Notes: generated by a model not told the origin, from the letters alone. 64,000 nucleotides of DNA from Oscillospiraceae bacterium (GCA_017436575.1 JAFSCU010000016.1:1-64000), one strand, 5' to 3'; positions 54,117 through 63,028 are shown, counted from the stretch's first letter. A program made the numbers and translations.

Positions 54117-54629
54117 ATGAAAAGAGCAAAACAAATGATTATAAGCCTTTTGCTGTGCTGGTCGCTTATATTAATATTGTTTTTTGAAATTGAATTTTCC
54201 CACGATAGAACCAGATGGACGCTTGCTGGCAAAGGCATAGGTAACTACAGAGTTACAGTAAATGATTGCCCCACTTTCACCAGTGGCAGCCGGTTTAAGA
54301 AAATGGGGTTTTCCTATGACAATAAATACCTTATGGTACAGGGAAAACACAGCGGAAAAAACACTTTTGCTGTATTCAATATAGAAAAAGAATTCATACA
54401 TAATATAAATGAAGATATACAGAAAGCCTGCCTTTCGGAAGATTCACAGCGTTTGGATTATCAGGCAGGGGAAAAGCTTTCTCTTGATTTTATCGGCTGG
54501 CATCAGGATTACGATTATATCAAATTTGATTATGAAATTACTCATTCAGACGGCAGTGAAACCACAGGCTTTTTCTGGTTGGATTATGAAGGCGGTAAAA
54601 TATTGGTTGCAAATGAAGAAATCAAATGA
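54117..54629 (+). CDS. membrane-anchored protein of unknown family, copy 2
   Basis: A 170-aa paralogue of the gene upstream, 36 nt away. It has an N-terminal membrane segment (about residues 8-25; IISLLLCWSLILILFFEI), then FSYDNKYLMVQGKHSG...AVFN and LSLDFIGWHQDYDYIKFDYEITHSDGSE that align with copy 1. The copies have diverged widely, so the duplication is old. Confidence 0.6.
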   Translation: MKRAKQMIISLLLCWSLILILFFEIEFSHDRTRWTLAGKGIGNYRVTVNDCPTFTSGSRFKKMGFSYDNKYLMVQGKHSGKNTFAVFNIEKEFIHNINEDIQKACLSEDSQRLDYQAGEKLSLDFIGWHQDYDYIKFDYEITHSDGSETTGFFWLDYEGGKILVANEEIK

Positions 54630-54652
54630 TTTGTTAAATAATTATTTTATTG

Positions 54653-54686
54653 CGGCTGTACTGTGTTGACGTACAGCCGTATTTTG
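54653..54686 (+). terminator. terminator after the paralogue pair, overlapping hisS -35
   Basis: CGGCTGTAC (54653-54661) pairs with GTACAGCCG (54671-54679), then TATTTTG. The hisS -35 box lies in its loop. Confidence 0.75.
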
Positions 54687-54695
54687 TGGTAAAAT
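54666..54695 (+). promoter_or_regulatory. promoter of hisS-aspS
   Basis: TTGACG (54666-54671) and TAAAAT (54690-54695) are spaced by 18 nt. Confidence 0.6.
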
Positions 54696-54758
54696 TTACA
54701 GAAGATATTAATAATGAATTTGTATAATTTTTTGAATTATGCAAAGGGGAGAAGTATT

Positions 54759-56018
54759 ATGGCACAGAAAATCACAGGCCCTCGCGGCACACAGGATGTT
54801 TCTCCATACGAAAGCTATAAATGGCTTTTGCTGGAAAACAAACTGAGAGAAGTAGTTGACCAGTATGGTTTTAAAGAAATCAGAACACCTACTTTCGAAC
54901 ATACAGAACTGTTCCTGCGCGGCGTTGGCGACACTACTGACATTGTAAACAAAGAAATGTACACCTTTGAAGACAAAGGTAAACGCAGCATCACACTGCG
55001 CCCTGAAGGCACAGCATCAACAGTGCGTTCAGTCCTGGAAAAAGGTATACTGAACGAAGGTCTGCCTCTCAAGGCTTACTATATTCTCAGCTGTTTCAGA
55101 TATGAAAAACCACAGGCTGGCCGTCTGCGTGAATTCCATCAGCTGGGCATCGAACTTTTTGGCGCACAGGACTATACTGCTGACGCTGAAGTAATTGCAA
55201 CAGGCGCAAGAATTCTTAAAGAACTGGGCCTTACAGCAGTTAAACTGAACATCAACTCCATCGGTTGTCCAAACTGCCGTCCAAAGTATCACGAAAAACT
55301 GAAAGAATATTTTGCACAGCATATTGATGGTATGTGTGAAGACTGTAAAGCACGTTTTGAAAAGAACCCACTCCGTCTGCTGGACTGCAAGGAAGAAAAA
55401 TGTTCAGCTATCGCAAAAAATGCACCGGTTGTTATCGAACACCTGTGTGATGAATGTCACGACCACTTTGAAGGCCTGAAAAAGACACTGGACGCAATGG
55501 GCGTAGATTATCAGATTAACACAAAAATTGTTCGTGGTCTTGACTACTATACAAAAACAGTATTTGAATTTGTATATGATGGTATCGGTTCACAGGGTAC
55601 AGTATGCGGCGGTGGCCGTTATGATGGTCTGTTTGAAGAACTAGGCGGCAACCACGTGCCTGCAGTTGGCTTTGGCATGGGTCTGGAAAGACTGCTGCTG
55701 ACTCTTGAAGCTGAAGGCATCTCACTGGGCGAAGATTCAGTACCGGAAATCTTCTTTGCAAACATCGGCGAAGCTGCAAAGGTTTACGCATTTACACTGG
55801 CTGAAAAAGCAAGAGCAGAAGGTATGCGCGCACAGTCTGACCTTATGGGCCGCAGCCTGAAAGCACAGATGAAATATGCTGACAAGATCAAAGCAATTTA
55901 CACAGTTGTACTGGGTGATGACGAAGTTGCAAATCAGTCTGCTGTTGCAAAAAATATGCTTACAAAAGAACAGATTACTCTGGATCTGACAAAACCTATC
56001 AGAGAACAGCTTAAATAA
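54759..56018 (+). CDS. hisS: histidyl-tRNA synthetase
   Basis: A class II synthetase of 419 aa from the ATG at 54759 (MAQKITGPRGTQDVSPYE) behind AAAGGGGAG; the upstream in-frame ATG at 54714 has no site. Motif 2 appears as RYEKPQAGRLREFHQLGIE and the HisA-type motif as VRGLDYYTKTVFEF; GMGLERLLL is motif 3. It is 14 nt upstream of aspS, and the pair is co-transcribed as in many Firmicutes. No T-box was seen. Confidence 0.96.
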   Translation: MAQKITGPRGTQDVSPYESYKWLLLENKLREVVDQYGFKEIRTPTFEHTELFLRGVGDTTDIVNKEMYTFEDKGKRSITLRPEGTASTVRSVLEKGILNEGLPLKAYYILSCFRYEKPQAGRLREFHQLGIELFGAQDYTADAEVIATGARILKELGLTAVKLNINSIGCPNCRPKYHEKLKEYFAQHIDGMCEDCKARFEKNPLRLLDCKEEKCSAIAKNAPVVIEHLCDECHDHFEGLKKTLDAMGVDYQINTKIVRGLDYYTKTVFEFVYDGIGSQGTVCGGGRYDGLFEELGGNHVPAVGFGMGLERLLLTLEAEGISLGEDSVPEIFFANIGEAAKVYAFTLAEKARAEGMRAQSDLMGRSLKAQMKYADKIKAIYTVVLGDDEVANQSAVAKNMLTKEQITLDLTKPIREQLK

Positions 56019-56032
56019 AAGAGGTAAACACT

Positions 56033-57814
56033 ATGGAAACAATGGGTAATATGCGCAGAACCCACTATTCTACACGCGTGACCGAAGAAATGGTAGGTCA
56101 GGAAGTTGTAGTAGCAGGTTATATCGCAAAAAGCAGAGACTTGGGTGCTGTTATCTTCTGTGACGTAAGAGACACAAAAGGTATCATCCAGCTCAATTTC
56201 AATGACGAATGTCCAAGAGATGCTTTTGAAAAAGCAAAGCTTCTCAGAACAGAATATGTTGTTATGGCAAAAGGTGTTGTAGCACTTCGTGAAAGCCCAA
56301 ACAACAATATCCCTACAGGTAAAATTGAAATTCTTGTAAAAGAACTGAAAATCCTTTCAAAAGCAGATACAACTCCTTTTGAAATCAAAGATAATGTTAA
56401 TGTAAATGACGAACTGCGTCTGAAATACCGTTATCTTGACCTGCGTAGATCAAATGCACACGAAGGTCTGTTGCTCCGTCACAGACTGGCAAAAATTGCC
56501 CGTGACTATTTTGATGCAAACGATTTCGTAGAAATCGAAACACCAATCCTGGTTAAATCCACACCGGAAGGCGCCCGTGACTACGTTGTTCCTTCCCGCG
56601 TACAGCCAAACAGATTCTTTGCTCTGCCACAGTCACCACAGCTGTACAAACAGCTGCTTATGCTGTCTGACTTTGACAGATATGTTCAGATTGCACGTTG
56701 CTTCCGTGACGAAGACCTGCGTGCTGACCGTCAGCCTGAATTTACACAGATTGACGTTGAAATGGCTTATGTTGACGAAGTTGATATCCAGACAATGAAC
56801 GAAGGCTTTATCAAAAAGGCTTTCAAAGAAGTGCTGGATGTTGATGTTCCAACACCATTCCCTCGTATGACATACCAGAAAGCAATGGACGATTACGGCA
56901 GTGACAAACCTGATACACGTTTTGAAATGAAACTGTGTGATGTTTCCGAATGCGTTGCAAACACAGAATTTGCAGTATTCAGAAATGCTTTGGACAACGG
57001 CGGCAGCGTAAGATGTATTGTTGCAAAAGGCCTGGCAGACAAACTGACAAGAAAAGAAATCGACAAACTGACTGATGTTGTAAAAACATACGGTGCAAAG
57101 GGACTTGCCTTTACACGTATGACAGCTGATGCCACATCTTCCAGCTTTGAAAAATTCCTTACAGCTGAAGAAATTGCTGCTCTCCACGCTAAATCCGGCG
57201 CTGAAAAAGGCGACGTTATCCTGGTTGTAGCCAGCGAGGAAAACAGCGTTGTATACGCTGCTCTTGGCGCTCTGCGTCTGGCAATTGCAAAAAAATTCGA
57301 ACTGTTCGACCCAGACCAGTTCAACTTCCTGTGGGTTACAGACTTCCCACTGTTTGAATTTGACAAGGAAGAAAACCGCTATGTAGCAGTTCACCACCCA
57401 TTCACAATGCCTAAAGATGAAGACATTGACAAAGTTGAATCAGACCCAGGCGCATGCCGTGCAAAAGCATACGATATGGTTCTCAACGGCGTTGAACTGG
57501 GCGGCGGCTCTATACGTATCAACAACCCTGAACTGCAGCAGAGAATGTTTAAAGTTCTCGGTTTCACAGAAGAAAGAATGCAGTCCAGCTTTGGCTTCCT
57601 GATTGAAGCTTACAAATACGGCGCTCCACCACATGGTGGTATGGCATACGGCTTTGACCGTCTGTGCATGCTGATGGGCAAAAAAGATTCCATCCGTGAC
57701 GTTATCGCATTCCCTAAAGTACAGAACGCCAGCGAACTGATGACAGGTTGTCCTGACACAATCGAACAGAAACAGCTGGATGAACTTTACATCGCTTTGG
57801 TTGAAAAACAGTAA
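56033..57814 (+). CDS. aspS: aspartyl-tRNA synthetase
   Basis: A bacterial-type class II enzyme of 593 aa with an N-terminal OB fold (about residues 20-105), motif 2 (ARCFRDEDLRADRQPEFTQIDVEM), the bacterial GAD insertion (about 290-410) and motif 3 (HGGMAYGFDRLCML). AAAGAGGTAA precedes the ATG. Whether it is discriminating or also charges tRNA-Asn cannot be read here; no gatCAB is in the window. Confidence 0.96.
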   Translation: METMGNMRRTHYSTRVTEEMVGQEVVVAGYIAKSRDLGAVIFCDVRDTKGIIQLNFNDECPRDAFEKAKLLRTEYVVMAKGVVALRESPNNNIPTGKIEILVKELKILSKADTTPFEIKDNVNVNDELRLKYRYLDLRRSNAHEGLLLRHRLAKIARDYFDANDFVEIETPILVKSTPEGARDYVVPSRVQPNRFFALPQSPQLYKQLLMLSDFDRYVQIARCFRDEDLRADRQPEFTQIDVEMAYVDEVDIQTMNEGFIKKAFKEVLDVDVPTPFPRMTYQKAMDDYGSDKPDTRFEMKLCDVSECVANTEFAVFRNALDNGGSVRCIVAKGLADKLTRKEIDKLTDVVKTYGAKGLAFTRMTADATSSSFEKFLTAEEIAALHAKSGAEKGDVILVVASEENSVVYAALGALRLAIAKKFELFDPDQFNFLWVTDFPLFEFDKEENRYVAVHHPFTMPKDEDIDKVESDPGACRAKAYDMVLNGVELGGGSIRINNPELQQRMFKVLGFTEERMQSSFGFLIEAYKYGAPPHGGMAYGFDRLCMLMGKKDSIRDVIAFPKVQNASELMTGCPDTIEQKQLDELYIALVEKQ

Positions 57815-57828
57815 TATCAAAACAATAA

Positions 57829-57856
57829 AAGGCTATGGATTTTCCATAGCTTTTTT
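57829..57856 (+). terminator. terminator after aspS
   Basis: GCTATGGA (57832-57839) pairs with TCCATAGC (57843-57850), then TTTTTT. Confidence 0.85.
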
Positions 57857-57858
57857 GC

Positions 57859-57886
57859 TTGACTATCATATGTATGATATTATAAT
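57859..57886 (+). promoter_or_regulatory. promoter with inverted repeat in the spacer
   Basis: TTGACT (57859-57864) and TATAAT (57881-57886) are spaced by 16 nt. The spacer holds ATCATA-TG-TATGAT, an inverted repeat placed like a repressor site. Confidence 0.6.
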
Positions 57887-57921
57887 AAAACTATAATAGT
57901 CTTATAAAAGAGGTATTTATT

Positions 57922-58998
57922 ATGTATGAACTTGAAGATTTATTTGATATTATGAAAGTTGGTTGTCATATTATATGTGGCCTTTCAACTGAACAACGTA
58001 TTGCATTGGATTTTGGCTTGCGCGAGAACAATACTTATTATGATATTGTTTTAGGTCCGGAATATAGAGCAAAGAAATTTGGTCCTATTAAACTCCGTCC
58101 CAAATCTGTTTTGAATATTTTAAAAAATGATAAAGAGTTAGCATTAAAAGGTGATGAGTATATAAAACGACGGTTGCAATGTGTGGATTGCTGGCAATTG
58201 AAAGATTTACCGGCCAGTGCTCTGTCTATAGAACAGCGTGAAAGGATAAAGCTTATTATTGATGTGGAAAATAACAGACTGCATCATATCATAAATGTTA
58301 AAGATTTTGATGAAGTTATAATTGATATTGCAAACTGGCTAATGAATCATCACAAGTTCAAATGTAAAGGTAATCTCGTTATTCTTACAGAAGAAGACTT
58401 TGATGAATGTGAAAAGAGTTTAAAAGCTTTTGGGTTTGAATCATATGAATGCACAGATTTTTTTGAAATAGATGAAGCAGGCATACTGGTCAAATATGAT
58501 TCTTTCAAAAAAAGAGAAAAAACCGCTGCAAAGTACGATTCCGTGAAAACAGAAAATAAAGAAACTACTGATACAGTTATAGAAAAGCAATTTCCGCAGT
58601 GGTTCAAAGATTCTCTGGTATTGTTAATAAAAGCCGGGGCAAATGTCGATATTGAATTTCCACAGGAGTTTATAGATTCTGTCAATGATGTTTTAAATGG
58701 TACTTCTAAATGGGACCGTGAGATAACAGCAGTTTTTATGCATGAAAAAACATCCACTGAACATATAGATGAGGCCTTAATGCAAAATAGGTTAAACAGA
58801 AACCAAATTATGACCTATATTTTTGCTATGGCTAAAATAATGGCTGTATTAGTCATTCAAAATAATGAAACGATGGAAGAAAAAGCTGTTAGTCTGAAGA
58901 CTATTGATAAAGCAATAGAAGATGCTTTGAAATTTACAGATGAGAATTACTTTAAATTATTTATGGAAACTATAGTTTCATTGGAAGATTGTATATAA
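57922..58998 (+). CDS. 358-aa protein of unknown function, accessory
   Basis: No family is recognised. The protein is soluble, acidic to neutral, with no signal peptide or membrane helix. A charged, Lys/Glu/Thr-rich linker (about residues 190-225) separates two probable domains; the second begins FPQWFKDSLVLLIKAGANVDIEFP and looks helical. The gene is richer in A and T than its neighbours and uses codons such as TTA, AAT and GAT more often, as in the DUF2726 gene. Both have stand-alone promoters, which suggests acquired cargo. Confidence 0.6.
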   Translation: MYELEDLFDIMKVGCHIICGLSTEQRIALDFGLRENNTYYDIVLGPEYRAKKFGPIKLRPKSVLNILKNDKELALKGDEYIKRRLQCVDCWQLKDLPASALSIEQRERIKLIIDVENNRLHHIINVKDFDEVIIDIANWLMNHHKFKCKGNLVILTEEDFDECEKSLKAFGFESYECTDFFEIDEAGILVKYDSFKKREKTAAKYDSVKTENKETTDTVIEKQFPQWFKDSLVLLIKAGANVDIEFPQEFIDSVNDVLNGTSKWDREITAVFMHEKTSTEHIDEALMQNRLNRNQIMTYIFAMAKIMAVLVIQNNETMEEKAVSLKTIDKAIEDALKFTDENYFKLFMETIVSLEDCI

Positions 58999-59024
58999 TA
59001 GATTATATCAGCGGTATTGATGAT

Positions 59025-59054
59025 AAAAATCCAGGTCAAACGACCTGGATTTTT
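59025..59054. terminator. bidirectional terminator
   Basis: AAAAATCCAGGTC (59025-59037) pairs with GACCTGGATTTTT (59042-59054). It reaches into the stop codon of queT. Confidence 0.85.
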
Positions 59055-59574
59055 ATCTCATCATTATTTCTTTTAATCTTTTGTTGTTTTCTATTATTCT
59101 TACCAACAGCAGACCTATACCACAGCTGATTATCTGTCCTACGCCAACTGAAACAGCCTGGGCTGTAAAAATTATAGGGTGAAAACTGCCGTTTATCATT
59201 ATACACAGTTCCCAGCCGACCACAACAGCGTTGATAATAACAGGGGGCAGGGCAGAGAGTATTGGCAAACCTTTAAATCGGATATTTCTGAAAATATATG
59301 TCAGTAAGCCTGCCACCAATGTGGCAACTGTACCAAATATTATATCCAGACTTCCCAGTATATTTGCCCCGGTGGCCAGACCTATCAGATTTGTCAGAAA
59401 ACAGCCTACTGTAACGCCCCATACATTTGCTATACCAAACACAGGCAACAATGTCAAAGCTTCGCTTATCCTTGCCTGCACCGCACCAAATGACAGTGGT
59501 GCCATCACAAAACCGATTACTGTATAAAGTGCGGCTATCATAGCCTGTTTGGAAAGATTGTTTGTTTTTTTCAT
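59053..59574 (-). CDS. queT: QueT-family transporter (ECF S-component)
   Basis: A 173-aa membrane protein with about five helices that takes up a queuosine precursor (preQ0/preQ1 or queuine) through an ECF energy-coupling module. The N-terminal KQAMIAALYTVIGFVMAPLSFGAVQARISEALTLLP and the central GNxLGSLDIIFG-like ANILGSLDIIFGTVATLVAG fit the family. I start at the ATG at 59574. It is the last gene of the minus-strand operon. Its leader carries a hairpin and a terminator (see below). Confidence 0.85.
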   Translation of the reverse strand: MKKTNNLSKQAMIAALYTVIGFVMAPLSFGAVQARISEALTLLPVFGIANVWGVTVGCFLTNLIGLATGANILGSLDIIFGTVATLVAGLLTYIFRNIRFKGLPILSALPPVIINAVVVGWELCIMINGSFHPIIFTAQAVSVGVGQIISCGIGLLLVRIIENNKRLKEIMMR

Positions 59575-59597
59575 GGATATTTGCCTCGATATATTTA

Positions 59598-59694
59598 AAA
59601 TAAAAATGCAGTGGAAACTTTCCACTGCACTTGTCTGTGTATGAAAAGCTTTGGAAACGCACAGAAGAAAAGCTTTTGAAGGCTTCTGTGTTCG
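59598..59694 (-). promoter_or_regulatory. structured leader between degV and queT
   Basis: On the minus strand this region folds into CACAGAAG/CTTCTGTG (59690-59660) and then the terminator GCAGTGGAA/TTCCACTGC (59628-59608) with ATTTTTATTTT. A terminator just upstream of a start codon is the layout of a riboswitch or attenuator. I searched by eye for preQ1-I signatures (CTAGC, A-rich tail) and did not find them. Confidence 0.5.
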
Positions 59695-60555
59695 TTATTC
59701 ACCTGTGTAGTACATAATGCCGATACTGTGGTTGCCGGCATTTGTTGCCACTGCACTGCCCAGCTCTATAGCCAGCATAGGCGGCACACCCAGTTCCTTT
59801 TCACAGGCAGAATACAGTTCTTTACCGTATTCTTCATCTGTATACCCGATAATGTAGTGTTTCGGGTCATTTGTTCTTTCTTTGAATTGTCTGATAAGCG
59901 CAGGGATAACCATTTTATCACCGCGCACTTTCTGTACCACAGTTGTATCACCATGGTCCATTACAATGATTGGTTTCAGTCCCATAAGTTCACCGGCAAA
60001 AGCTGCAGCAGCAGAAATTCTGCCAGATTTTTTCATAAATTTCAGAGTGTATGCAGACAGCAGAATCTGTGTTCTTGCAAATTCACTTTTAAGATATGAA
60101 ATAATCTGCTGTGGTGTAAGGCCTTCCTCAATCATTTTATCGGCCTGCATTACAGGCCAGCCATAGGCAACAGAATAGGCGTTACTGTCCAGCACTTCGA
60201 TATTAACCTTGCTGTCTGGGTTTTCGTCAAAAAACAATGTTTTTGCCATCACAGCGGCATCGTATGTGGCGGATGCACCTTTGTTTATTGTAACAATGAT
60301 AATATCTGTTGCACCGTCACGCACCAATGCTTCAATCTTTTCACCATAGCGCATCATTGTAATATGTGCTGTTTTTGGAATGTTGGTACAGCTTTCAAGA
60401 ATTTTATAATATTTTTTATTGGTAATATCATATCTTTCTTCATAGCTTTTACCATCTTCTGTAGTGATGTAAAAACCCAGAATTTCCACATTTTTCAGTT
60501 TTGCCTTTACCGGAATATCACATCCGGAGTCAGTAATTATTTTAATATTATACAA
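59695..60555 (-). CDS. DegV-family protein, second copy
   Basis: A 286-aa DegV-fold protein (IITDSGCDIP at the N-terminus; TINKGASATYDAAVMA; LKPIIVMDHGDTTVV). It differs much from the FakB-like DegV at 28346-29185: the fatty-acid motif Y-x-x-T-L-x-x-L reads YTLKFMKKSGRISAAAAF, and the operon is unrelated. It may bind a different acyl chain. It lies 6 nt after trmL. Confidence 0.85.
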   Translation of the reverse strand: MYNIKIITDSGCDIPVKAKLKNVEILGFYITTEDGKSYEERYDITNKKYYKILESCTNIPKTAHITMMRYGEKIEALVRDGATDIIIVTINKGASATYDAAVMAKTLFFDENPDSKVNIEVLDSNAYSVAYGWPVMQADKMIEEGLTPQQIISYLKSEFARTQILLSAYTLKFMKKSGRISAAAAFAGELMGLKPIIVMDHGDTTVVQKVRGDKMVIPALIRQFKERTNDPKHYIIGYTDEEYGKELYSACEKELGVPPMLAIELGSAVATNAGNHSIGIMYYTGE

Positions 60556-60561
60556 TTTTAT

Positions 60562-61062
60562 CTACTCCCAGTCATACTTGGTAAGATGACCGCTGATTTC
60601 AAAACCTTCAAAATCCCACTGGCGCAGAATTTCATAGGTTGCTATTGCCACAGTATTTGACAGATTCAGACTGCGGATATGGGTCAGCATAGGCATCCTA
60701 ACACAGGACTCTTTATTGTTGAACAAAATTTCTTCGTCTATACCTTTGTCTTCACGGCCAAACACTATATAGCAGTTGTCGGGATAATTGACATCAGTAT
60801 ATTTGTTAAGACCCTTTGTGGTAAAATAATAAAACTTACCATCAGGGTTTTTAGCATAGAAATCTTCTGTGCTATCATATAATTTTACACTAAGTTTATC
60901 CCAATAGTCAAGCCCTGCGCGCTTTAATTTTTTATCATCCAATACAAAGCCAAGAGGCCCCACCAAGTGGAGCCTTGCACCTGTAGCCGCACAGGTTCTT
61001 GCTATATTGCCTGTATTCTGGGGAATCTGTGGTTGAAACAGTACAATATTTATAGTTTTCAT
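60562..61062 (-). CDS. trmL: tRNA (cytidine/uridine-34-2'-O)-methyltransferase TrmL
   Basis: A 166-aa SPOUT methyltransferase that modifies the wobble base of tRNA-Leu. PQIPQNTGNIARTC at the N-terminus, IVFGREDKGIDEEILF and IPM-like RMPMLTHIRSLNLSNTVAIATYEILRQ at the C-terminus are family-typical. It starts 6 nt after the upstream ECF gene, within the operon. Confidence 0.94.
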   Translation of the reverse strand: MKTINIVLFQPQIPQNTGNIARTCAATGARLHLVGPLGFVLDDKKLKRAGLDYWDKLSVKLYDSTEDFYAKNPDGKFYYFTTKGLNKYTDVNYPDNCYIVFGREDKGIDEEILFNNKESCVRMPMLTHIRSLNLSNTVAIATYEILRQWDFEGFEISGHLTKYDWE

Positions 61063-61068
61063 AATTTA

Positions 61069-61620
61069 TCAATCCTGTAAGAGATGTGCTCGTTTAAGGG
61101 CTGGCTGCAACATATTGAACAGAATAACAGATACTACCATAGCAATCATTGCGTTGGTAAAGCTGGTTGCAGCTTTTGTCAGCAGGATAGCTTTAACAGT
61201 TTCCATAGGCTGTTTCATAAGAATAGCTTCCTGGATATAGTTTTTGGCCAGATAGCAGATAACATAGCTTACTGAACCACATACAGCTGCAATGATGTTT
61301 TTAGTTTTTGTCTGTTTACCCATATGTGAAATAAGACCGGCAACAAAACCCATAACAAATTTGTTAATAAATGTAATCCAGAATTCTGGTGCCCATGCAG
61401 GGTTCATCAGGTCTACCAGCATACTGCCGATACCACTTGCCAGACCACCGGAAACAGGCCCAAACAGCAAGCCTGACAGGATACACATTACATTACCCAT
61501 ATGAATCTGTGTCTGACCGGCACCAACAGGAATTTTAATACTTAAAAAGTTTGTGGTAACAAATACCAGTGCGGCCATAACGCCAATGAATGCAAACTGT
61601 CTTACTTTATTTTTTTTCAT
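61069..61620 (-). CDS. ECF transporter S-component, probably for vitamin B6
   Basis: A 183-aa membrane protein with five or six helices: RQFAFIGVMAALVFVTTNF at the N-terminus and GNVMCILSGLLFGPVSGGLASGIGSMLVDL in the centre, as in ECF substrate-binding proteins. The neighbouring upstream gene is a pyridoxal/pyridoxamine kinase, so a vitamin B6 form is the best guess for the ligand. I start at the ATG at 61620; a GTG three codons earlier is possible. Confidence 0.75.
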   Translation of the reverse strand: MKKNKVRQFAFIGVMAALVFVTTNFLSIKIPVGAGQTQIHMGNVMCILSGLLFGPVSGGLASGIGSMLVDLMNPAWAPEFWITFINKFVMGFVAGLISHMGKQTKTKNIIAAVCGSVSYVICYLAKNYIQEAILMKQPMETVKAILLTKAATSFTNAMIAMVVSVILFNMLQPALKRAHLLQD

Positions 61621-61639
61621 AAATCTCACACGCCTTTTC

Positions 61640-62464
61640 TTAGTCTATAAGGTATTTCAACATAGGTTCAATATGTACACCAAATTTTGTTTCATCACCT
61701 GACTGATAGGTATAGCCTACCACTTTTTCCACAAATCGTGCGGTTTTTTCGCAGGCAGTTTTCAAATCGTTGCCATCCAGCATGAATGCAGACAAACAGG
61801 CACCGAACAGATCGCCTGTACCAGGGTAAGAAACAGGCAGATAGTTAAGCGGAATAAAGAAAACTTCTTTTTTCTCTTTGTCATAACCTGTGCAAGCCAC
61901 ACTGCCGTCGGCAAATTTTGTTCCGGTAATGATAACATCTGCATACATTTCACCCAGGCTGGAAACAATTTCACTTGCTTCTTCCTTTGTGAATATTTCC
62001 TGTTTACAATCCCTGCCCAGCAAAATCAGTGCCTCAGTTGGGTTTGGTGTAATCAGGTCAGCATAACGGCACAGTTCCTTGAAACCTTCCACCAGTTCAT
62101 CTGTGATTGAAGAATACAGTTTACCGTGGTCAGCCATTACAGGGTCACACAGTTTAAGGCCGTTTTCAGTCAGTGTATAGGCATCTTTGATGATGTCCAT
62201 CTGTTCTTTTGATGAAAGGAACCCACTGAACACACAGTCGAAACTTACACCCATATGCTTGTAATGTTCCAGTGCGTCTTTGCAAAACTGTGTCATATCC
62301 TGTTTTGCAATAGGGCCTGTAATACCATAATGTGTAGACAGTACCACTGTTGGCAGCATAACAGGCTGAATACCTTTTGCAGCCAGTGCAGGTGCAATAA
62401 CTGCTGTGCTGCTGCGCCCCATTGTTGAAAAACTATGTATGCATAAAGCTTTTTTTGGTGTCAT
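61640..62464 (-). CDS. pdxK: pyridoxamine/pyridoxal kinase (PfkB/ribokinase fold)
   Basis: A 274-aa kinase that phosphorylates vitamin B6 vitamers as part of salvage of PLP. The N-terminal IHSFSTMGRSSTAV, VVLSTHYGITGP, DPVMADHGKLY, TPNPTEALILL and the anion hole with catalytic Asp (GTGDLFGACLSAFML) match the PdxK/PdxY family. AGAGGTATTGTT precedes the ATG. It is the first gene of the five-gene operon ending at queT. Confidence 0.92.
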   Translation of the reverse strand: MTPKKALCIHSFSTMGRSSTAVIAPALAAKGIQPVMLPTVVLSTHYGITGPIAKQDMTQFCKDALEHYKHMGVSFDCVFSGFLSSKEQMDIIKDAYTLTENGLKLCDPVMADHGKLYSSITDELVEGFKELCRYADLITPNPTEALILLGRDCKQEIFTKEEASEIVSSLGEMYADVIITGTKFADGSVACTGYDKEKKEVFFIPLNYLPVSYPGTGDLFGACLSAFMLDGNDLKTACEKTARFVEKVVGYTYQSGDETKFGVHIEPMLKYLID

Positions 62465-62725
62465 AACAATACCTCTTGCTCTTTAATAATATTATAATAA
62501 AATATACATTGTTTTTAATGTATATAATGTTAAATATAAAAAAATTGAAAAATTAATTTGTTAACAATTTGTTCATATTTAAGAAAATAATTCATAAATA
62601 TAATACTCTATATAGGTTTTTTAGTCAATAATTGATAATTTGCGGTCTTAATTGATTCTTAATAATTTTTGTGATAGGATAAAATAAATAACTGAGTAAT
62701 AATTATTGGCGCAAAAGGTGAAACT
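62465..62725. other. AT-rich intergenic region between divergent genes
   Basis: The stretch is very rich in A and T and holds divergent promoters that I could not pin down. A TTGATT near 62650 and several TATAAT-like pieces are present, but none clearly paired. No reading frame or structured element was seen. Confidence 0.4.
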
Positions 62726-63028
62726 ATGTCTGATTTTTTATACACTGTACTATGGATTACCGTTTATTCCATACCGTCTTTTCTGATACAACTTTTACTG
62801 TGTTTTAAAGTAAAAAGCAGGTTTATCAGACGTATTCCGACCTATATATCAGTTGCAGGTATTGTATTTTCTGTGGATATGTTTTTTAATTTTTCAGGTT
62901 TACATCATGGCTGGCACGAGCTGGGGGCATTTTTTATCGGCTGTTATGTGGGTATTTTTGCACTGGGTGTTGCAGTGGCATGGTTAGTATACAGAGTTTA
63001 CATAAAGAGAAAAAGCAAAAAGCGGTAA
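62726..63028 (+). CDS. small membrane protein, unknown
   Basis: A 100-aa product with three predicted helices (about residues 7-28, 38-55 and 65-92) and a basic C-terminus (YIKRKSKKR). No family is recognised. A weak Shine-Dalgarno (AAGGTG) precedes the ATG. Confidence 0.55.
   Translation: MSDFLYTVLWITVYSIPSFLIQLLLCFKVKSRFIRRIPTYISVAGIVFSVDMFFNFSGLHHGWHELGAFFIGCYVGIFALGVAVAWLVYRVYIKRKSKKR

Noticed and set aside
59598..59694. preQ1-I riboswitch before queT
   Set aside because: No CTAGC-like loop or A-rich tail pairing was seen; only the hairpin-terminator layout supports regulation.
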